Assembly: GCA_020161535.1 (NCBI GenBank)
Contig: JAIUNW010000008.1
Coordinates: 173,342 to 237,341, forward strand
Length of the DNA: 64,000 nt
Source of the DNA: Bacteroidota bacterium
GTDB lineage: Bacteria > Bacteroidota > Bacteroidia > Chitinophagales > Chitinophagaceae
Reading direction: 5' to 3'
In this document: positions 42,220 to 53,200 of the stretch, one piece after another
Layout of the letters: the number at the start of each line of letters is the position of its first letter
How positions within the stretch are numbered: position 1 is the first letter of the stretch
Notes under the pieces: model-generated
Told to the model about the DNA's origin: nothing
Databases searched by the model: none
The model's input: only the letters and a program-made list of their open reading frames with translations
Program-made: the position numbers and the translations under genes

Positions 42220-43812
42220 TTATCGTTTACGGCGGAAAAAAAGCAGGGTCGAATAACCGACCAATATGAAGGTAAGCAACAAGGCGGCTTTCGATATTAA
42301 ATCTCCATAGCGGGCATAGAAAGTCATCCGGTTGTAGGTGGGTACAGATGCGGTTAGCAGGCCTTCTTTTTCCCAACCCAATTTTTGCGTGATGGTACCC
42401 ATCGGATTGATCACCGCGCTAATACCCGTATTTGCACTGCGCACTACCCAGCGCCTGCTTTCGATGGCGCGCAAACGTGCATAGGCCAGGTGTTGTTTGT
42501 GCCCGGCTGTATTGCCCCACCAGCCATCGTTGGTGATGATGCAGATCAGGTTGGCACCATTTCGAATAAAGCCCGTCATGAATTCGCCATAAATGCTTTC
42601 ATAACAAATGGCCGGCGCAATGGAAATATGGTGCAGGCTATCGACCAAAACCGTTCTTTCTTTTTGTGGCGCATAACCACCGGTGGTGCCGCCAAATTGT
42701 TCAAACCAGGGCGCCATAAAACGCAGAAAAGAAGGAAGTGTTTCCACCCCAGGAACCAGTTTTGATTTGTGGTATTTGGCCACCAGGCCACCTGAATCGA
42801 GCAAGGCCGCCGTGTTGTAAGCGTCAACCCATACCTGCAAGCCAGGAACCCATTGTTGATGCGGACTAATGCCCGCTTCGGTGTAAAATTTATACCCTTC
42901 AATACCCGACACCAATCTTATTTGCGGATGTGCCGCCAGGAAACGCCAAAGCGGTTCGAGTTGTCTTTTTTGCCGGATGCTATCCTCTTCAAAAACATAA
43001 GGCAGGTTGATGGCTGTTTCGGGCCAAACGATCAACTGTGTTGCCGGTGTGGTGCCCGCTTCAGAGAGCCGAACGAGTTTATCCAGGAACATGGCTGCAT
43101 TGGCCGGGTTAAACTTCGCATAAGGATCAATGTTAGGTTGCACAATCACTATTTCATGGCTGCCTTTTATGAAAGCCCTGTTTTCGGGCGCCATCCACCC
43201 GATCACCAGCGACACGGTAATGGGCAATACCAACCCGGCGCCAAGTAAGCGCAACAAAAAACGTTTGGGGGGCTCTTGTGTTTTTTGGTACTGTACCCAG
43301 GCATAGGTAAACCCAATGTTCATGAACAATATCCAGGCACTGCCGCCACTGGTACCAGTCAGTTCATACCATTGCACTATATTGGGCATATTGGCAAAGC
43401 CATTGCCGAGGGTGAGCCAGGGCCAACTAAGCTCCCAGTTGAGGTGGATGTATTCAAAGCTCAGCCAGCTTAGCGCGAAAGCGATATAGCCCGCTTTCAC
43501 CCCCATTCTTTTGCGCACATTGTACAATGCCAGCCAGGGTATACACATCAGCAGGCAGTTGGCGATGATGGCAGCAATGGAGCCCTCGGCCGTGGAGTTC
43601 CACATCCACCAGGTAGTGATGCCATTCCAGGTCAGTAAGCCAATAAAACAATAGCCCAGAAAGGCACCTCTTTTTACGCCTTGTTCCAGGATGATGAATA
43701 ACGGAACAAAACCGATAAAGAGCAGGGCGCAGGCGGGTACGGGTGGCCATCCCACTGATAAGAGGATGCCCGACAATAGGGCCAGCAGGAATGATGGATA
43801 TTTCTTCTGCAC
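42220..43812 (-). CDS. lnt: Apolipoprotein N-acyltransferase
   Basis: 530 residues from a GTG start at 43812. About six membrane helices in the first 210 residues, then a nitrilase domain with the full triad: E265 in VWPETAINLPY, K349 in KYHKSKLVPGVE, C403 in PAICYESIYGEF. It adds the N-acyl chain to the lipid-modified cysteine of lipoproteins in the inner membrane. It begins 15 bases after guaB and ends 9 bases before the hydrolase, so it belongs to the same minus-strand cluster. Confidence 0.93.
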   Translation of the reverse strand: MQKKYPSFLLALLSGILLSVGWPPVPACALLFIGFVPLFIILEQGVKRGAFLGYCFIGLLTWNGITTWWMWNSTAEGSIAAIIANCLLMCIPWLALYNVRKRMGVKAGYIAFALSWLSFEYIHLNWELSWPWLTLGNGFANMPNIVQWYELTGTSGGSAWILFMNIGFTYAWVQYQKTQEPPKRFLLRLLGAGLVLPITVSLVIGWMAPENRAFIKGSHEIVIVQPNIDPYAKFNPANAAMFLDKLVRLSEAGTTPATQLIVWPETAINLPYVFEEDSIRQKRQLEPLWRFLAAHPQIRLVSGIEGYKFYTEAGISPHQQWVPGLQVWVDAYNTAALLDSGGLVAKYHKSKLVPGVETLPSFLRFMAPWFEQFGGTTGGYAPQKERTVLVDSLHHISIAPAICYESIYGEFMTGFIRNGANLICIITNDGWWGNTAGHKQHLAYARLRAIESRRWVVRSANTGISAVINPMGTITQKLGWEKEGLLTASVPTYNRMTFYARYGDLISKAALLLTFILVGYSTLLFFRRKR

Positions 43813-43827
43813 GTGCTGCGTTCTACA

Positions 43828-45330
43828 CTATTTGCGTGAATAGTTGGGCGCCTCTTTGGTGATATCAATATCGTGGGCATGGCTTTCTTTCATGCCGGCA
43901 TTGGTGATTTTCGTGAACTGCGCCTGGTCTTTGAGGATGTTCAAATCAGCCGCACCGCAATAACCCATACCTGCACGCAGACCACCTACAAATTGCGCTA
44001 CTACTTCTTTCAGAAAGCCTTTGTACGCTACACGCCCCTCGATGCCTTCCGGCACGAGTTTTTTGATATCATCTTCCACATCCTGGAAATAGCGATCGCT
44101 TGATCCCTGCGCCATCGCACCGATCGATCCCATGCCACGGTATTCTTTGAATTTACGGCCTTCATAAATAATGGTGTCGCCCGGACTTTCTTCCACCCCG
44201 GCAAAAACACTTCCCATCATCACGCAATCAGCACCGGCAGCGAGTGCCTTCACCATATCGCCGGTATAACGGATACCACCATCTGCAATGAGCGGAATGC
44301 CCATTGGTTTGAGTGCACTATAGGCTTCCATGATGGCCGTGAGTTGCGGCACACCGGCACCGGCTACGATGCGGGTGGTACAGATGGATCCGGGACCAAT
44401 ACCAATCTTTACACAATCTGCACCGGCTTCGGCCAGGGCGCGTGCGCCGGCAGCGGTACCAACATTGCCGGCAACCACTTGTGTTTTCGGGAAATTCTTT
44501 TTCACTGATTTCAATGCATCCATCACGCCTTTGGAATGACCATGCGCACTGTCGAGTCCGATCACATCTACACCTACATGTTGCAGGGCCGCCACCCGAT
44601 CGAGCATATCACGAGTAATGCCGACGGCAGCGCCTACCAACAAGCGACCGAAACCATCTTTATTGGCCGCCGGAAAACTGGTTAACTGGATAATATCGCG
44701 ATAGGTGATGAGTCCGGCGAGGGTACCATCTTTGCGCACCACCGGCAGTTTCTCAATTTTGTTTTGTTGCAGAATTTTTTCTGCTTTCTTCATATCGGTT
44801 CCTTCGGGTGCAGTAACGAGTTTGTCTTTCGTCATCACCTCACTCACCTTACGGGTTTTTGCTGTTTCAAAACGCAGGTCGCGGTTGGTGAGTATGCCAA
44901 CCAGTTTGTTCTTTTTATCTACGATTGGAATGCCGCCGATCTTGTTTTCTTTCATCAGCTTGATGGCATCTCCAATGATGGCATCTTCCGGCAGGGTCAG
45001 CGGATCGATGATCATGCCGCTTTCGCTTCTTTTCACTTTGCGAACCTGTTCGGCCTGCTTTTCAATGCTCATGTTCTTGTGCAGAAAACCAAGACCGCCT
45101 TCGCGCGCCAGCGCGATGGCCAGACTGGCTTCGGTAACCGTGTCCATGGCTGCCGACAGCATGGGAATGTTCAGTGATATACTGCGGGTGAGCTTTGTTT
45201 TGATACTTACTTCGCGGGGAAGCACTTGTGAATAAGCCGGAACGAGGAGTACATCATCGAAGGTCAGGCCTTCACCAACAATTTTGTGCGAGAGATCAAA
45301 GAGATCGGAGGACTTCTTTCTTGTTGCCAT
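43828..45330 (-). CDS. guaB: Inosine-5'-monophosphate dehydrogenase
   Basis: 500 residues from ATG 45330 ([19 protein letters not shown]). The longer frame upstream has no family similarity. [18 protein letters not shown] marks the N terminus, two CBS modules occupy about 103-220, and the catalytic loop [11 protein letters not shown] holds C317. Oxidises IMP to XMP, the first step of guanine nucleotide synthesis. A good promoter (45334-45366) lies so near the ATG that the mRNA may have almost no leader. Confidence 0.96.
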   Translation of the reverse strand: MATRKKSSDLFDLSHKIVGEGLTFDDVLLVPAYSQVLPREVSIKTKLTRSISLNIPMLSAAMDTVTEASLAIALAREGGLGFLHKNMSIEKQAEQVRKVKRSESGMIIDPLTLPEDAIIGDAIKLMKENKIGGIPIVDKKNKLVGILTNRDLRFETAKTRKVSEVMTKDKLVTAPEGTDMKKAEKILQQNKIEKLPVVRKDGTLAGLITYRDIIQLTSFPAANKDGFGRLLVGAAVGITRDMLDRVAALQHVGVDVIGLDSAHGHSKGVMDALKSVKKNFPKTQVVAGNVGTAAGARALAEAGADCVKIGIGPGSICTTRIVAGAGVPQLTAIMEAYSALKPMGIPLIADGGIRYTGDMVKALAAGADCVMMGSVFAGVEESPGDTIIYEGRKFKEYRGMGSIGAMAQGSSDRYFQDVEDDIKKLVPEGIEGRVAYKGFLKEVVAQFVGGLRAGMGYCGAADLNILKDQAQFTKITNAGMKESHAHDIDITKEAPNYSRK

Positions 45331-45333
45331 GTG

Positions 45334-45366
45334 CAAAGATAGGGCAGTGGGTAAATTCGCGCCAAA
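45334..45366 (-). promoter_or_regulatory. Promoter of guaB (TTTG-N21-TATCTTTG, minus strand)
   Basis: -33 TTTG is at 45363-45366 and -7 TATCTTTG at 45334-45341, 21 bases apart. The -7 box ends 3 bases before the ATG; a start about 4 bases past the box would fall on the A of the ATG, suggesting a leaderless transcript. Confidence 0.6.
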
Positions 45367-45406
45367 TGATTTTTTAACGTGGATGGCGGGTTTTTGCTGA
45401 ATCGGC

Positions 45407-46510
45407 TCAAACGCAGCGCTGGTAACGCTTTCCGGGCAAACCCCGGATGATTTTCCGCATTTCGAGCGACAAAATAGCGCCGGCCGCAGCGCCTGAAGAA
45501 AGGCCCGAAAGCACATATAAATCGTCGATGGATAATATGCCGTGGTGCCCCAGCAGGTTGGTAATGGCCGATTCGGCCTCGTCGAGAACAAATGGCATCG
45601 TGATTTGTTCAGTCGTTTTTTTGCGCTCGTGCCAGTTCATATCGGCTAGAAAGGCATCTGCCGAATAAAATGGTGACGCCGTTCTGTTGTGCAGTAAGAA
45701 ATTGCAGCCTTCGCTGCGGATATCTGTTCGCCTGCCGGGCAGCGCATATACCTGGCTGTTATACCCGCCTGCCAATGCCGCCGTGATCATACTACCCCCT
45801 TTTTTGCCGGTTTCAATCACCAGCAAGGCAGGTGCGATGCCCGCCACGATGCGGTTGCGGATAGGAAAATTAAATCGATCAGGTTTGGCACCTGGTGGAA
45901 ACTCAGTAATGAAGCCACCGCCTTGCGCCAATATCTCTTGCGCGAGCGAGCGATGCTCAGGCGGATAAATGGTATGCAGTCCGTGCGCCAATACACCGAT
46001 GGTGGGCAGACCAAATTTTAGCGCCGCGCGATGTGCTTGTCCGTCGATGCCATAGGCCATGCCACTCACTATCACCACCGAGCTATGTCTCAAATCACCG
46101 ATGATCGATTCCGTTTGTTGGCGCCCATATTCAGTATGGTGTCTAGTGCCTACCACCGATAACATTTTCGGCTGGTTGAGATCGATGCTGCCCTTCACAT
46201 ATAACAGTGTTGGCGGATCATAACAATTCAATAATTGTTGCGGATATTGTTCGTCGGTGATGAAGAGCAATTTTGCTTGCATCCGGTCACTGGCTTCGCA
46301 AATTCTTTTGCAATCGTCGAAGGCATTGAAACCCGTAATCGATTTTGCACGCGCCAGCCCGATGCCATCGAGGGCTGCCAGTGCTGTTACGCCTGCATTA
46401 AATATAGCTGTGGCGCTGCCAAAATGTGCCGCCAGTGTTTTCGCATGCACATGACCGATATGCGGCACTTTGGTCAATGCAACCTGATAAACCGGTTCTT
46501 CCCCTACCAT
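45407..46510 (-). CDS. dprA: DNA-processing protein DprA
   Basis: 367 residues. N-terminal SAM-like HhH region (HIGHVHAKTLAAHFG), then the Rossmann DprA core: LSVVGTRHHTEYGRQ, VSGMAYGIDGQAHRAAL, HGLHTIYPPEHRSLAQEI, FPIRNRIVAGIAPALLVIE and SMITAALAGGYNSQVYALPG. A C-terminal winged-helix (DML1-like) follows. DprA binds incoming single-stranded DNA and loads RecA in natural transformation. It lies 62 bases after the PorE-like gene and 76 before guaB. Confidence 0.95.
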   Translation of the reverse strand: MVGEEPVYQVALTKVPHIGHVHAKTLAAHFGSATAIFNAGVTALAALDGIGLARAKSITGFNAFDDCKRICEASDRMQAKLLFITDEQYPQQLLNCYDPPTLLYVKGSIDLNQPKMLSVVGTRHHTEYGRQQTESIIGDLRHSSVVIVSGMAYGIDGQAHRAALKFGLPTIGVLAHGLHTIYPPEHRSLAQEILAQGGGFITEFPPGAKPDRFNFPIRNRIVAGIAPALLVIETGKKGGSMITAALAGGYNSQVYALPGRRTDIRSEGCNFLLHNRTASPFYSADAFLADMNWHERKKTTEQITMPFVLDEAESAITNLLGHHGILSIDDLYVLSGLSSGAAAGAILSLEMRKIIRGLPGKRYQRCV

Positions 46511-46572
46511 GCAACGAAACTAACAAGGCGTTGTGTACCAAAAATGGGTCTTTTGACCCTGTTTGCACAAGC

Positions 46573-48480
46573 TTACAGCACTATTACTTCCGTGCGGCGA
46601 TTTTGCGCACGGCCTTCTTCCGTCTTATTGTCGGCAATGGGTTTATCCGCCCCAAATCCCTGAAACTTCAATCGTTTGGCATCGATGCCATTTTTGATCA
46701 GGTAAGTAACCACTGATTGCGCCCGGCCATTCGACAACTTCAGGTTATCGGCAGCCTTGCCAATATTATCGGTGTAGCCATTGATTTGGATACCAATCGA
46801 AGGATTGTCTTTCAGCATCTGCACCAGTTTATCCAACTCAACCTGCGATTTTTCATTCAACACCGTGCTGTTGGTTTCAAAGAAAATATTCTTCAATACA
46901 ACCGACGCATTGGCTGTTATTGGTTGTAATGGAATATCAATGTGATAGGTGCTGTCAGGAGCCTTCTCGCTTAATGCAAAACGCTCCGAAAAAAGCAGGT
47001 ATCCTTTCCGGTTTACATTGAACGCATAATCGCGGCCCACGGGCAGGGTAATGAGGTAATTGCCTGTTTCATCGGTTTGTACCTGGCTGATCACTTGTCG
47101 GGTACTGATATCCGTTAGTTCCATCGATGAAGGCAACCCTTTTTTCGTATTGGCATCAAATACTTTTCCGCGAATCCACAAGGTTTTGACCGGACGCACA
47201 TCGGGTCGCATGGTGAAGGTGTAGAGGTCGAGTCCCCCGCGACTATCGGCCTGGTCGGCCGCATAATAGGCTGTACTGCCATCGGCTGTAATTACCAGGC
47301 TGCCTTCGTTTTCAATCGTATTGATCGGGTAACCCAGGTTGCGGGGCAACGAAAAATTTCCTTTCGGCCCCTTGCGCGCCATAAAAAGATCATCGCCGCC
47401 ATAACCCTGCAATCCGTTGGAAACAAAATAAAGTGTTTGGTTATCGGCATGGATAAAGGGGCAGGTTTCATCGCCGCTGGTATTGATCTCGGGACCGAGA
47501 TTCTCCGGCTCCGTCCACCGGCCATTGGGTTGCAAGTGACTGACCCAGATATCACTTCCCCCATAACCATCTGAACGGCGGCTGGCGAAATAAAGGTCTT
47601 TTTTATCGGGTGATAAACTCGGCGCTGACTCCCAAAACTCGGTATTGATTCGGTTGCCCAGGTTTTCAGGTTCACTCCAACCATCGGCACCGAGAAAAGA
47701 AACATACAAATCACAACTGCCGAGCCCGTCGGGAAAATTACAACCGGTGAAGATCAGCCATTCGCCATCCTGCGACAAAGTTTGCGCGCCTTCATTCAGG
47801 TTGGAATTGATTGCGCCGGTGAGGCCGCGGGCCGTCGTCCAGTGATCCGCTTTCTTTTTCGTTTCAAAAAAATCTTCGTTGTTATTGTTTACCCGTCGGG
47901 TGAAAATCAATTGTTCGTTGTCGATGGTGAGTGAGGGAAAATATTCCGACACGGCTGTGTTCACACTATCGCCCAGGTTGATGGGCTGAAATTGGTATTG
48001 TTGCAACGCTGGCTTTTGCGATTCATCTACTGCAAAGCGATAACAACGCGTCCGATAAGCAGCCGCCTTCAAACTCGATTCATTGAGGTCGTTGATGGTG
48101 CTGAATTTATTAACCGCCGCCAACGCATCGGCAAAACGACCCTTACCGGCCAGGTTAATGGAATAGGGGAGGTTGTAATCGCGGAAATACATCGAATCAA
48201 TGGCCCTTGCTTTTTCGTAATGAAAAATCGCATTGTCGTAATCTTTCAATTCACCGTACATGCCTGCAATCGAGAGCCAGGCATCGGCGTAGTCGGGCGA
48301 CACCTGTACGGCCTGTTTGAGTAAGTCGATGCCTTTCTTGAAATCATCCGCACGCGCGGCCTCAATGGCCTGTTCGTACAGTTTTACCGCTTTGGCATTT
48401 ACTTTTTCAGGTTGGTATTGCTGGCCAATGCCCGCAAGCGCAGGCACCAGGGTTAAGATCAACAGTAAAAGACGTTTCAT
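46573..48480 (-). CDS. OmpA-family protein with TPR and PD40 propeller (PorE-like)
   Basis: 635 residues from ATG 48480; a GTG one codon earlier is less likely. Signal peptide 1-20; TPR region about 28-130 (AVKLYEQAIEAARADDFKKG); PD40/WD40-like propeller about 190-420 (repeated S-P-D/S-x-D-x-x-x-L-Y-F/I text, for example SLSPDKKDLYFASRRSDGYGG); a carboxypeptidase-regulatory-like domain about 430-520; and an OmpA C-terminal domain about 535-635 ending with NRRTEVIVL. This order matches PorE of the T9SS, which anchors the system to peptidoglycan (established family architecture). No lipobox cysteine is seen. It follows queE by 9 bases. Confidence 0.85.
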   Translation of the reverse strand: MKRLLLLILTLVPALAGIGQQYQPEKVNAKAVKLYEQAIEAARADDFKKGIDLLKQAVQVSPDYADAWLSIAGMYGELKDYDNAIFHYEKARAIDSMYFRDYNLPYSINLAGKGRFADALAAVNKFSTINDLNESSLKAAAYRTRCYRFAVDESQKPALQQYQFQPINLGDSVNTAVSEYFPSLTIDNEQLIFTRRVNNNNEDFFETKKKADHWTTARGLTGAINSNLNEGAQTLSQDGEWLIFTGCNFPDGLGSCDLYVSFLGADGWSEPENLGNRINTEFWESAPSLSPDKKDLYFASRRSDGYGGSDIWVSHLQPNGRWTEPENLGPEINTSGDETCPFIHADNQTLYFVSNGLQGYGGDDLFMARKGPKGNFSLPRNLGYPINTIENEGSLVITADGSTAYYAADQADSRGGLDLYTFTMRPDVRPVKTLWIRGKVFDANTKKGLPSSMELTDISTRQVISQVQTDETGNYLITLPVGRDYAFNVNRKGYLLFSERFALSEKAPDSTYHIDIPLQPITANASVVLKNIFFETNSTVLNEKSQVELDKLVQMLKDNPSIGIQINGYTDNIGKAADNLKLSNGRAQSVVTYLIKNGIDAKRLKFQGFGADKPIADNKTEEGRAQNRRTEVIVL

Positions 48481-48489
48481 CACAGGTAT

Positions 48490-49107
48490 TTACGGTACAC
48501 CAATGTATTTGTGGCTTTGTAGGCTTAATTCCCATGCCGGGTGATCAAGTATATAACGAATGATGGCCGGTAAGATTTTATCGCGCCGATCCCATTCGGG
48601 TTGCAAATAGAGTTTACAGCCGGGTTTTACCTGCGCGGCCCATTGTTCAGCCCAGGCAAAATCAGACTGGTTGAAAATAACCACTTTCAATTCATCGGCG
48701 GCTGCCACCACCTCGGGCAGGGGAAACTTGAATTTTTTGGGGGATAGGCAGACCCAATCCCAGGTGCCTGACAAAGGGCTGGACCCCGAGGTTTCAATAT
48801 TGGTTTCAAAGCCCGCCGCCTTCAAGGCAGCAGTGAGTTCGTTGAGGTTGTACAACAGGGGTTCACCGCCGGTAATCACGGCCAGTCGACCGGGATGGCT
48901 GGCGGCTTCGGCCACCATCGCTTCAATGTCTCTTTGCGGATGGATCGCTGCATCCCAGCTTTCTTTCACATCGCACCACACACAACCCACATCACAACCG
49001 CCCAGGCGAATGAAATAAGCCGCCCGCCCCTGGTGAAAGCCTTCGCCCTGCAGGGTATAAAATGCTTCCATAACGGGAAGCCGGGTATCGACAGCGCTGA
49101 CAGGCAT
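48490..49107 (-). CDS. queE: 7-carboxy-7-deazaguanine synthase
   Basis: 205 residues from ATG 49107. This ATG overlaps the folD stop by 1 base; a TTG upstream is not needed. The radical SAM cluster motif C38-x3-C42-x2-C45 lies in LGGCDVGCVWCDVKESW, followed by VITGGEPLLYN. It contracts 6-carboxy-5,6,7,8-tetrahydropterin to 7-carboxy-7-deazaguanine in queuosine/preQ0 synthesis. Between folD and the PorE-like gene on the same strand. queC is not in the window. Confidence 0.92.
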   Translation of the reverse strand: MPVSAVDTRLPVMEAFYTLQGEGFHQGRAAYFIRLGGCDVGCVWCDVKESWDAAIHPQRDIEAMVAEAASHPGRLAVITGGEPLLYNLNELTAALKAAGFETNIETSGSSPLSGTWDWVCLSPKKFKFPLPEVVAAADELKVVIFNQSDFAWAEQWAAQVKPGCKLYLQPEWDRRDKILPAIIRYILDHPAWELSLQSHKYIGVP

Positions 49108-49982
49108 TATAATTTCTGGCGACAAGCTTTAAAAGTATTGTTCATGAGTGCGGCGATGGTCATGGGGCCTACGCCACCGGGCACGGGACTGATATAACTG
49201 CATTTGGGGGCCACTTCAGCGAAGAGCACATCGCCTTTGAGCGCAAAGCCCGATTTTTTGCTGGCATCGGGTACGCGGGTGGTGCCTACATCAATCACTA
49301 TGGCGCCCTCTTTGACCATGTCGGCCTTGAGAAATTCCGGTTTGCCGAGGGCCGCGACGATGATATCGGCCTGCAGGCAAATTTCTTTGAGGTTGACGGT
49401 TTGGGAATGGGTGATGGTGACGGTGCAATTACCCGGGTTGCCCGGTTGGCTGAGCAAAATGCTCATCGGACGGCCTACTATATTACTACGACCAATAACC
49501 ACGGCATGTTTGCCCTTGGTATCTATTTTATAATGTGCCAATAGTAACATGATGCCATGCGGCGTAGCGGCGACAAATGAATCGAGGCCCTGTACCATTT
49601 TGCCGACGTTTTCGGGGTGAAATCCGTCTACGTCTTTTGAGGGATGGATGGCATCAATCACTTTCTGCTCTTCAATGTGTTTGGGCAGCGGTAATTGTAC
49701 CAGGATGCCATCAATATCTTCATCCGTATTCAATTCCTCAATCAGGTTCAGCAACTTATTCTCCGAAATATCGGCGTCAAAACGATAGAGGGTTGATTTA
49801 AAACCGATTTCGTTGCAGGCCTTCACTTTGGCAGCTACATAAGTTTCGCTGCCACCATCGTTGCCAATTAAAACAGCCGCCAGGTGCGGGGATTTTTTGC
49901 CCTCCGCCACTTGTTGAGCCACCTTTATTTTGAGTTCGTCTTTGGTTGATTTTGATACCAGCAGGCCGTCTAAAATTTTCAT
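49107..49982 (-). CDS. folD: Methylenetetrahydrofolate dehydrogenase / cyclohydrolase
   Basis: 291 residues from ATG 49982 ([18 protein letters not shown]). Signature text includes [19 protein letters not shown] (the Y-x-x-x-K catalytic pair), [12 protein letters not shown], and the NADP loop [17 protein letters not shown], with [18 protein letters not shown] at the end. It interconverts methylene-, methenyl- and formyl-tetrahydrofolate. Its -7 box ends 4 bases before the ATG. It heads the likely folD-queE-porE-like transcription unit. Confidence 0.95.
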   Translation of the reverse strand: MKILDGLLVSKSTKDELKIKVAQQVAEGKKSPHLAAVLIGNDGGSETYVAAKVKACNEIGFKSTLYRFDADISENKLLNLIEELNTDEDIDGILVQLPLPKHIEEQKVIDAIHPSKDVDGFHPENVGKMVQGLDSFVAATPHGIMLLLAHYKIDTKGKHAVVIGRSNIVGRPMSILLSQPGNPGNCTVTITHSQTVNLKEICLQADIIVAALGKPEFLKADMVKEGAIVIDVGTTRVPDASKKSGFALKGDVLFAEVAPKCSYISPVPGGVGPMTIAALMNNTFKACRQKL

Positions 49983-49986
49983 GGCG

Positions 49987-49994
49987 CAAAGGTA
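49987..49994 (-). promoter_or_regulatory. -7 box (TACCTTTG, minus strand) for folD
   Basis: Perfect TAnnTTTG box 4 bases upstream of the folD ATG, so a very short leader is expected. No -33 TTTG at standard distance. Confidence 0.4.
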
Positions 49995-50130
49995 GGGCAA
50001 GTTTAACAGCCGCCTGCTATTTCCTGTACCTGGTGATGACGGAAATGGTAAAATGTAACGTGGAAATGGATTAGATGGTAAAAGCGCAAACTTGTACAGT
50101 AAAATATTTCAAATAAATGTTATTCATTCG

Positions 50131-50221
50131 TTAACATGTTAAATATACCGTAGAAATAAGTATTTGTAATCTAAAAACTCGATAAGATTTTTTTGACAAT
50201 TTTCGAATCCGCCTAATTTCA
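50131..50221 (+). promoter_or_regulatory. SusC operon upstream region: 12-bp palindrome and promoter
   Basis: TTAACATGTTAA (50131-50142) is a perfect palindrome. Downstream, TTTG (50192-50195) and TAATTTCA (50214-50221) are 18 bases apart, a fair -33/-7 pair with two mismatches in the -7 box. The ATG of the SusC gene follows 14 bases later. The palindrome may be an operator. No sigma/anti-sigma gene is next to it. Confidence 0.4.
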
Positions 50222-50235
50222 CCGCCTGTAAAACT

Positions 50236-53200
50236 ATGATGCACATGAGAAAATTGCTACCAATGCTTGGTATGGCGCTACTTTGCTGTGCGCTAGCCTT
50301 TGGCCAAACAAAAACGGTTACCGGTACGGTGACCGACGATAAAGGCCAACCAATCCCTTTCGCAACCATTAAAGCCCGCGGCGGAAAAGAAGCAACTACC
50401 GCCGATGCCCAGGGCAAATTCAAGATCAGCGTTAACAATGAAAAAATGCTGGTCATCACTTCTGCCGGATTTGCTACCAAAGAGGTGGCTATTGAAGGTG
50501 ATGCGCCCCTTACCATATCACTGGCCGGTTCGGTAATGGAAGAAGTAATCGTAACTGCGGGTGGTATCAAAACCCAGAAAAGGGAGATTGGTACGGCTAC
50601 TACAGTTATTAAGGGCGACAATATTACCCAGGGTAAATCGGTGAACGTTGCCGGTGGTCTGCAGGGTAAGGTTGCTGGTTTGATGATTAACAACACCAGT
50701 GGTGGTGTTAACCCGAACTTCCGTCTGGTATTGCGCGGTCAGCGTTCTATCACCGGTAACAACCAGGCCCTGGTGGTACTGGACAATATCATTGTACCTA
50801 CTTCAGTACTGGGTAACCTGAACCCGGAAGATGTAGAAGATGTAACCGTGTTGAATGGTGCCGGTGCCGCTGCCCTCTATGGCTCGCAAGCCTCTAACGG
50901 TGCGGTGATCATCACTACCAAAAAAGGCAAGCGCGGTGCTGCCACAGTTCGCTTGTCAAACACCACTACGCTTGAACAAGTTGCCTTTTATCCCAAAGTG
51001 CAAAAATCATTTGGTAGCGGTGGTAGCTCTTATGGCTACGATGAAAATGGCAACCCCATGTTCGCTACCATTGAGAACCAGTCTTATGGTCCGCGGTACG
51101 ACGGCACCCTGCGCGAACTCGGCGAACCTTTGGAAGACGGCAGCCAGGATTCTGCGTACTATCAATACACCGATGAGCGCAAGAAATTCTGGAAACTTGG
51201 CTTGACCAACCAAACCGATCTTTCTGTTTCGGCTGGCGACGAAGTGTCCACATTCTATTTGTCGGGTCAGTTTGTAAAAGCCAATGGAACCACCCCGGGC
51301 GACGACTACAACCGTACCAACCTCCGGTTGAACGGTACCCGCAAAGTGGGTAAATACCTGAATGTGACTTATGCTACTTCTTACACCCAAAACAGGTACG
51401 ATATCACTACGCAAACAGCAAGCATGTATAACAACTTGCTGAACATCCCTTCGTGGATTCCGATTACCAGTTTTGAAAACTGGCGTACGGATAAGTTTGC
51501 CAACCCCAATGGTTTCTATAACCCCTGGTACCAGAACCCTTATTTTTCTGCTGCCAATTACCGGAGCAAACAACGCAACGATTACCTGACAGCAAACGTG
51601 GAATTGAAATTTTCACCGATTGCTGGCCTGGACCTCGTAGCACGTCAGGGTATTGCCACGCGCAACTTGTCAAACAAAAACACGGTTGGTGCTTTTGACT
51701 TTACCCAATATGCCGAAGACATCAGCGGCTCGAAGTCTGATATTCCTGCATCCGTTTCTGATGGTAGCGGATACACCACGCAGTTGATTACTGATCTCTT
51801 TGCACAATACCGCACTAAGTTTTCGAAAGACTTTTCGTTGAACCTGATTGGTGGTTTCCAATACCGCCAAGACCAGGCCAAGTCGGTGGGCGTGAGTGCA
51901 ACCGGTTTGGTCATTCCAAACTTTTACAACGTGGGTGCCGGTGTAGGTACACCTGGTGCCGCTGAGTCGAATTATATGGCGCGTCAGTCTGGTTTGTATG
52001 GCGATATCCGCTTGGGCTACAAAGGATATTTGTTCTTGCATGCCACTGGCCGTAACGACTGGGTTTCTATTCTTTCGCCAGAAAACAGGTCGTTCTTCTA
52101 TCCCTCAGTAGACCTTTCGTTTGTTGCTTCAGAAGCGATTGATGCTATCAAAAACAGCAACACCATCAGCTACCTGAAACTGCGTGCGGGCTGGTCTAAA
52201 GTTGGTCAGGTGAACCTGGGTAACTCCGGCGATTTTGGTGCATACTATTTGTTGCCTACTTATTCGCAAGCCTCTGGTTTTCCTTATGGCAGCCAGGCAG
52301 GTTATACCGCGGGTAACGGATTGGTGGCAAATAATCTTTCGCCCGAAATCACCAAAGGATATGAATTCGGTTTTGATTTGAATTTGCTGAATGATCGCAT
52401 CGTGTCAACTGCTACTTATTACAGCACCAAAACCGATAACCAAACGGTAAATACCTATATCTCTAACACCACTGGTTATACCCGCTTGTTGCTGAACACC
52501 GGTCAAACCCAGAGCAGTGGTCTTGAATTCACCCTGCATGGCACACCAGTGCGTTCACGCAATTGGGAAGTAACAGTTGGTGGTAACCTTACCTTGCTTG
52601 ATAACAAAGTGAATAGCATCAGCTCTTCACTGCCCAACCTGCCCATTGCACAGTATGGCGACAACGCCGGTTCTTATGCAGTAGCTGGTCAGGCTTTCCC
52701 GGTGATCATGGGTTATGATTACCTGCGTGATCCCGAAGGACATGTGATTGTTGACCGCACAACCGGTGCACCACAAAAAGACCCCAATATCAAGATACTG
52801 GGAGCGGCTGTTCCCAAGCATCGTTTGGGTCTGGATGGAACGGTTAAGTTCAAGAACTTCCAGTTGTCCTTCCTGTTCGAATATCGTGGTGGTTACAAAG
52901 TGTACAACTCAGGTGGTTCTACGTACGATTGGGCCGGTGTTAGTTACCGTACCGGTGTGTTCGACCGCAATCGTTTTGTGTTCCCGAACTCAGTGTACGA
53001 AGATCCCAACAAACCGGGTTCTTATATCAAGAATACCAATATCACCGTGGTTGACGGAAATGGTAATGCCGGCTTCTGGTCAGATGATGACCTGAACATG
53101 AGCGTCACTTCCAACTATGTAACATCGGGTGATTTCTGGAAACTCCGCGAAGTGTCGTTGTCTTACACCGTTCCTGCTTCAGTAGTGAAGCGCCTGAAGT

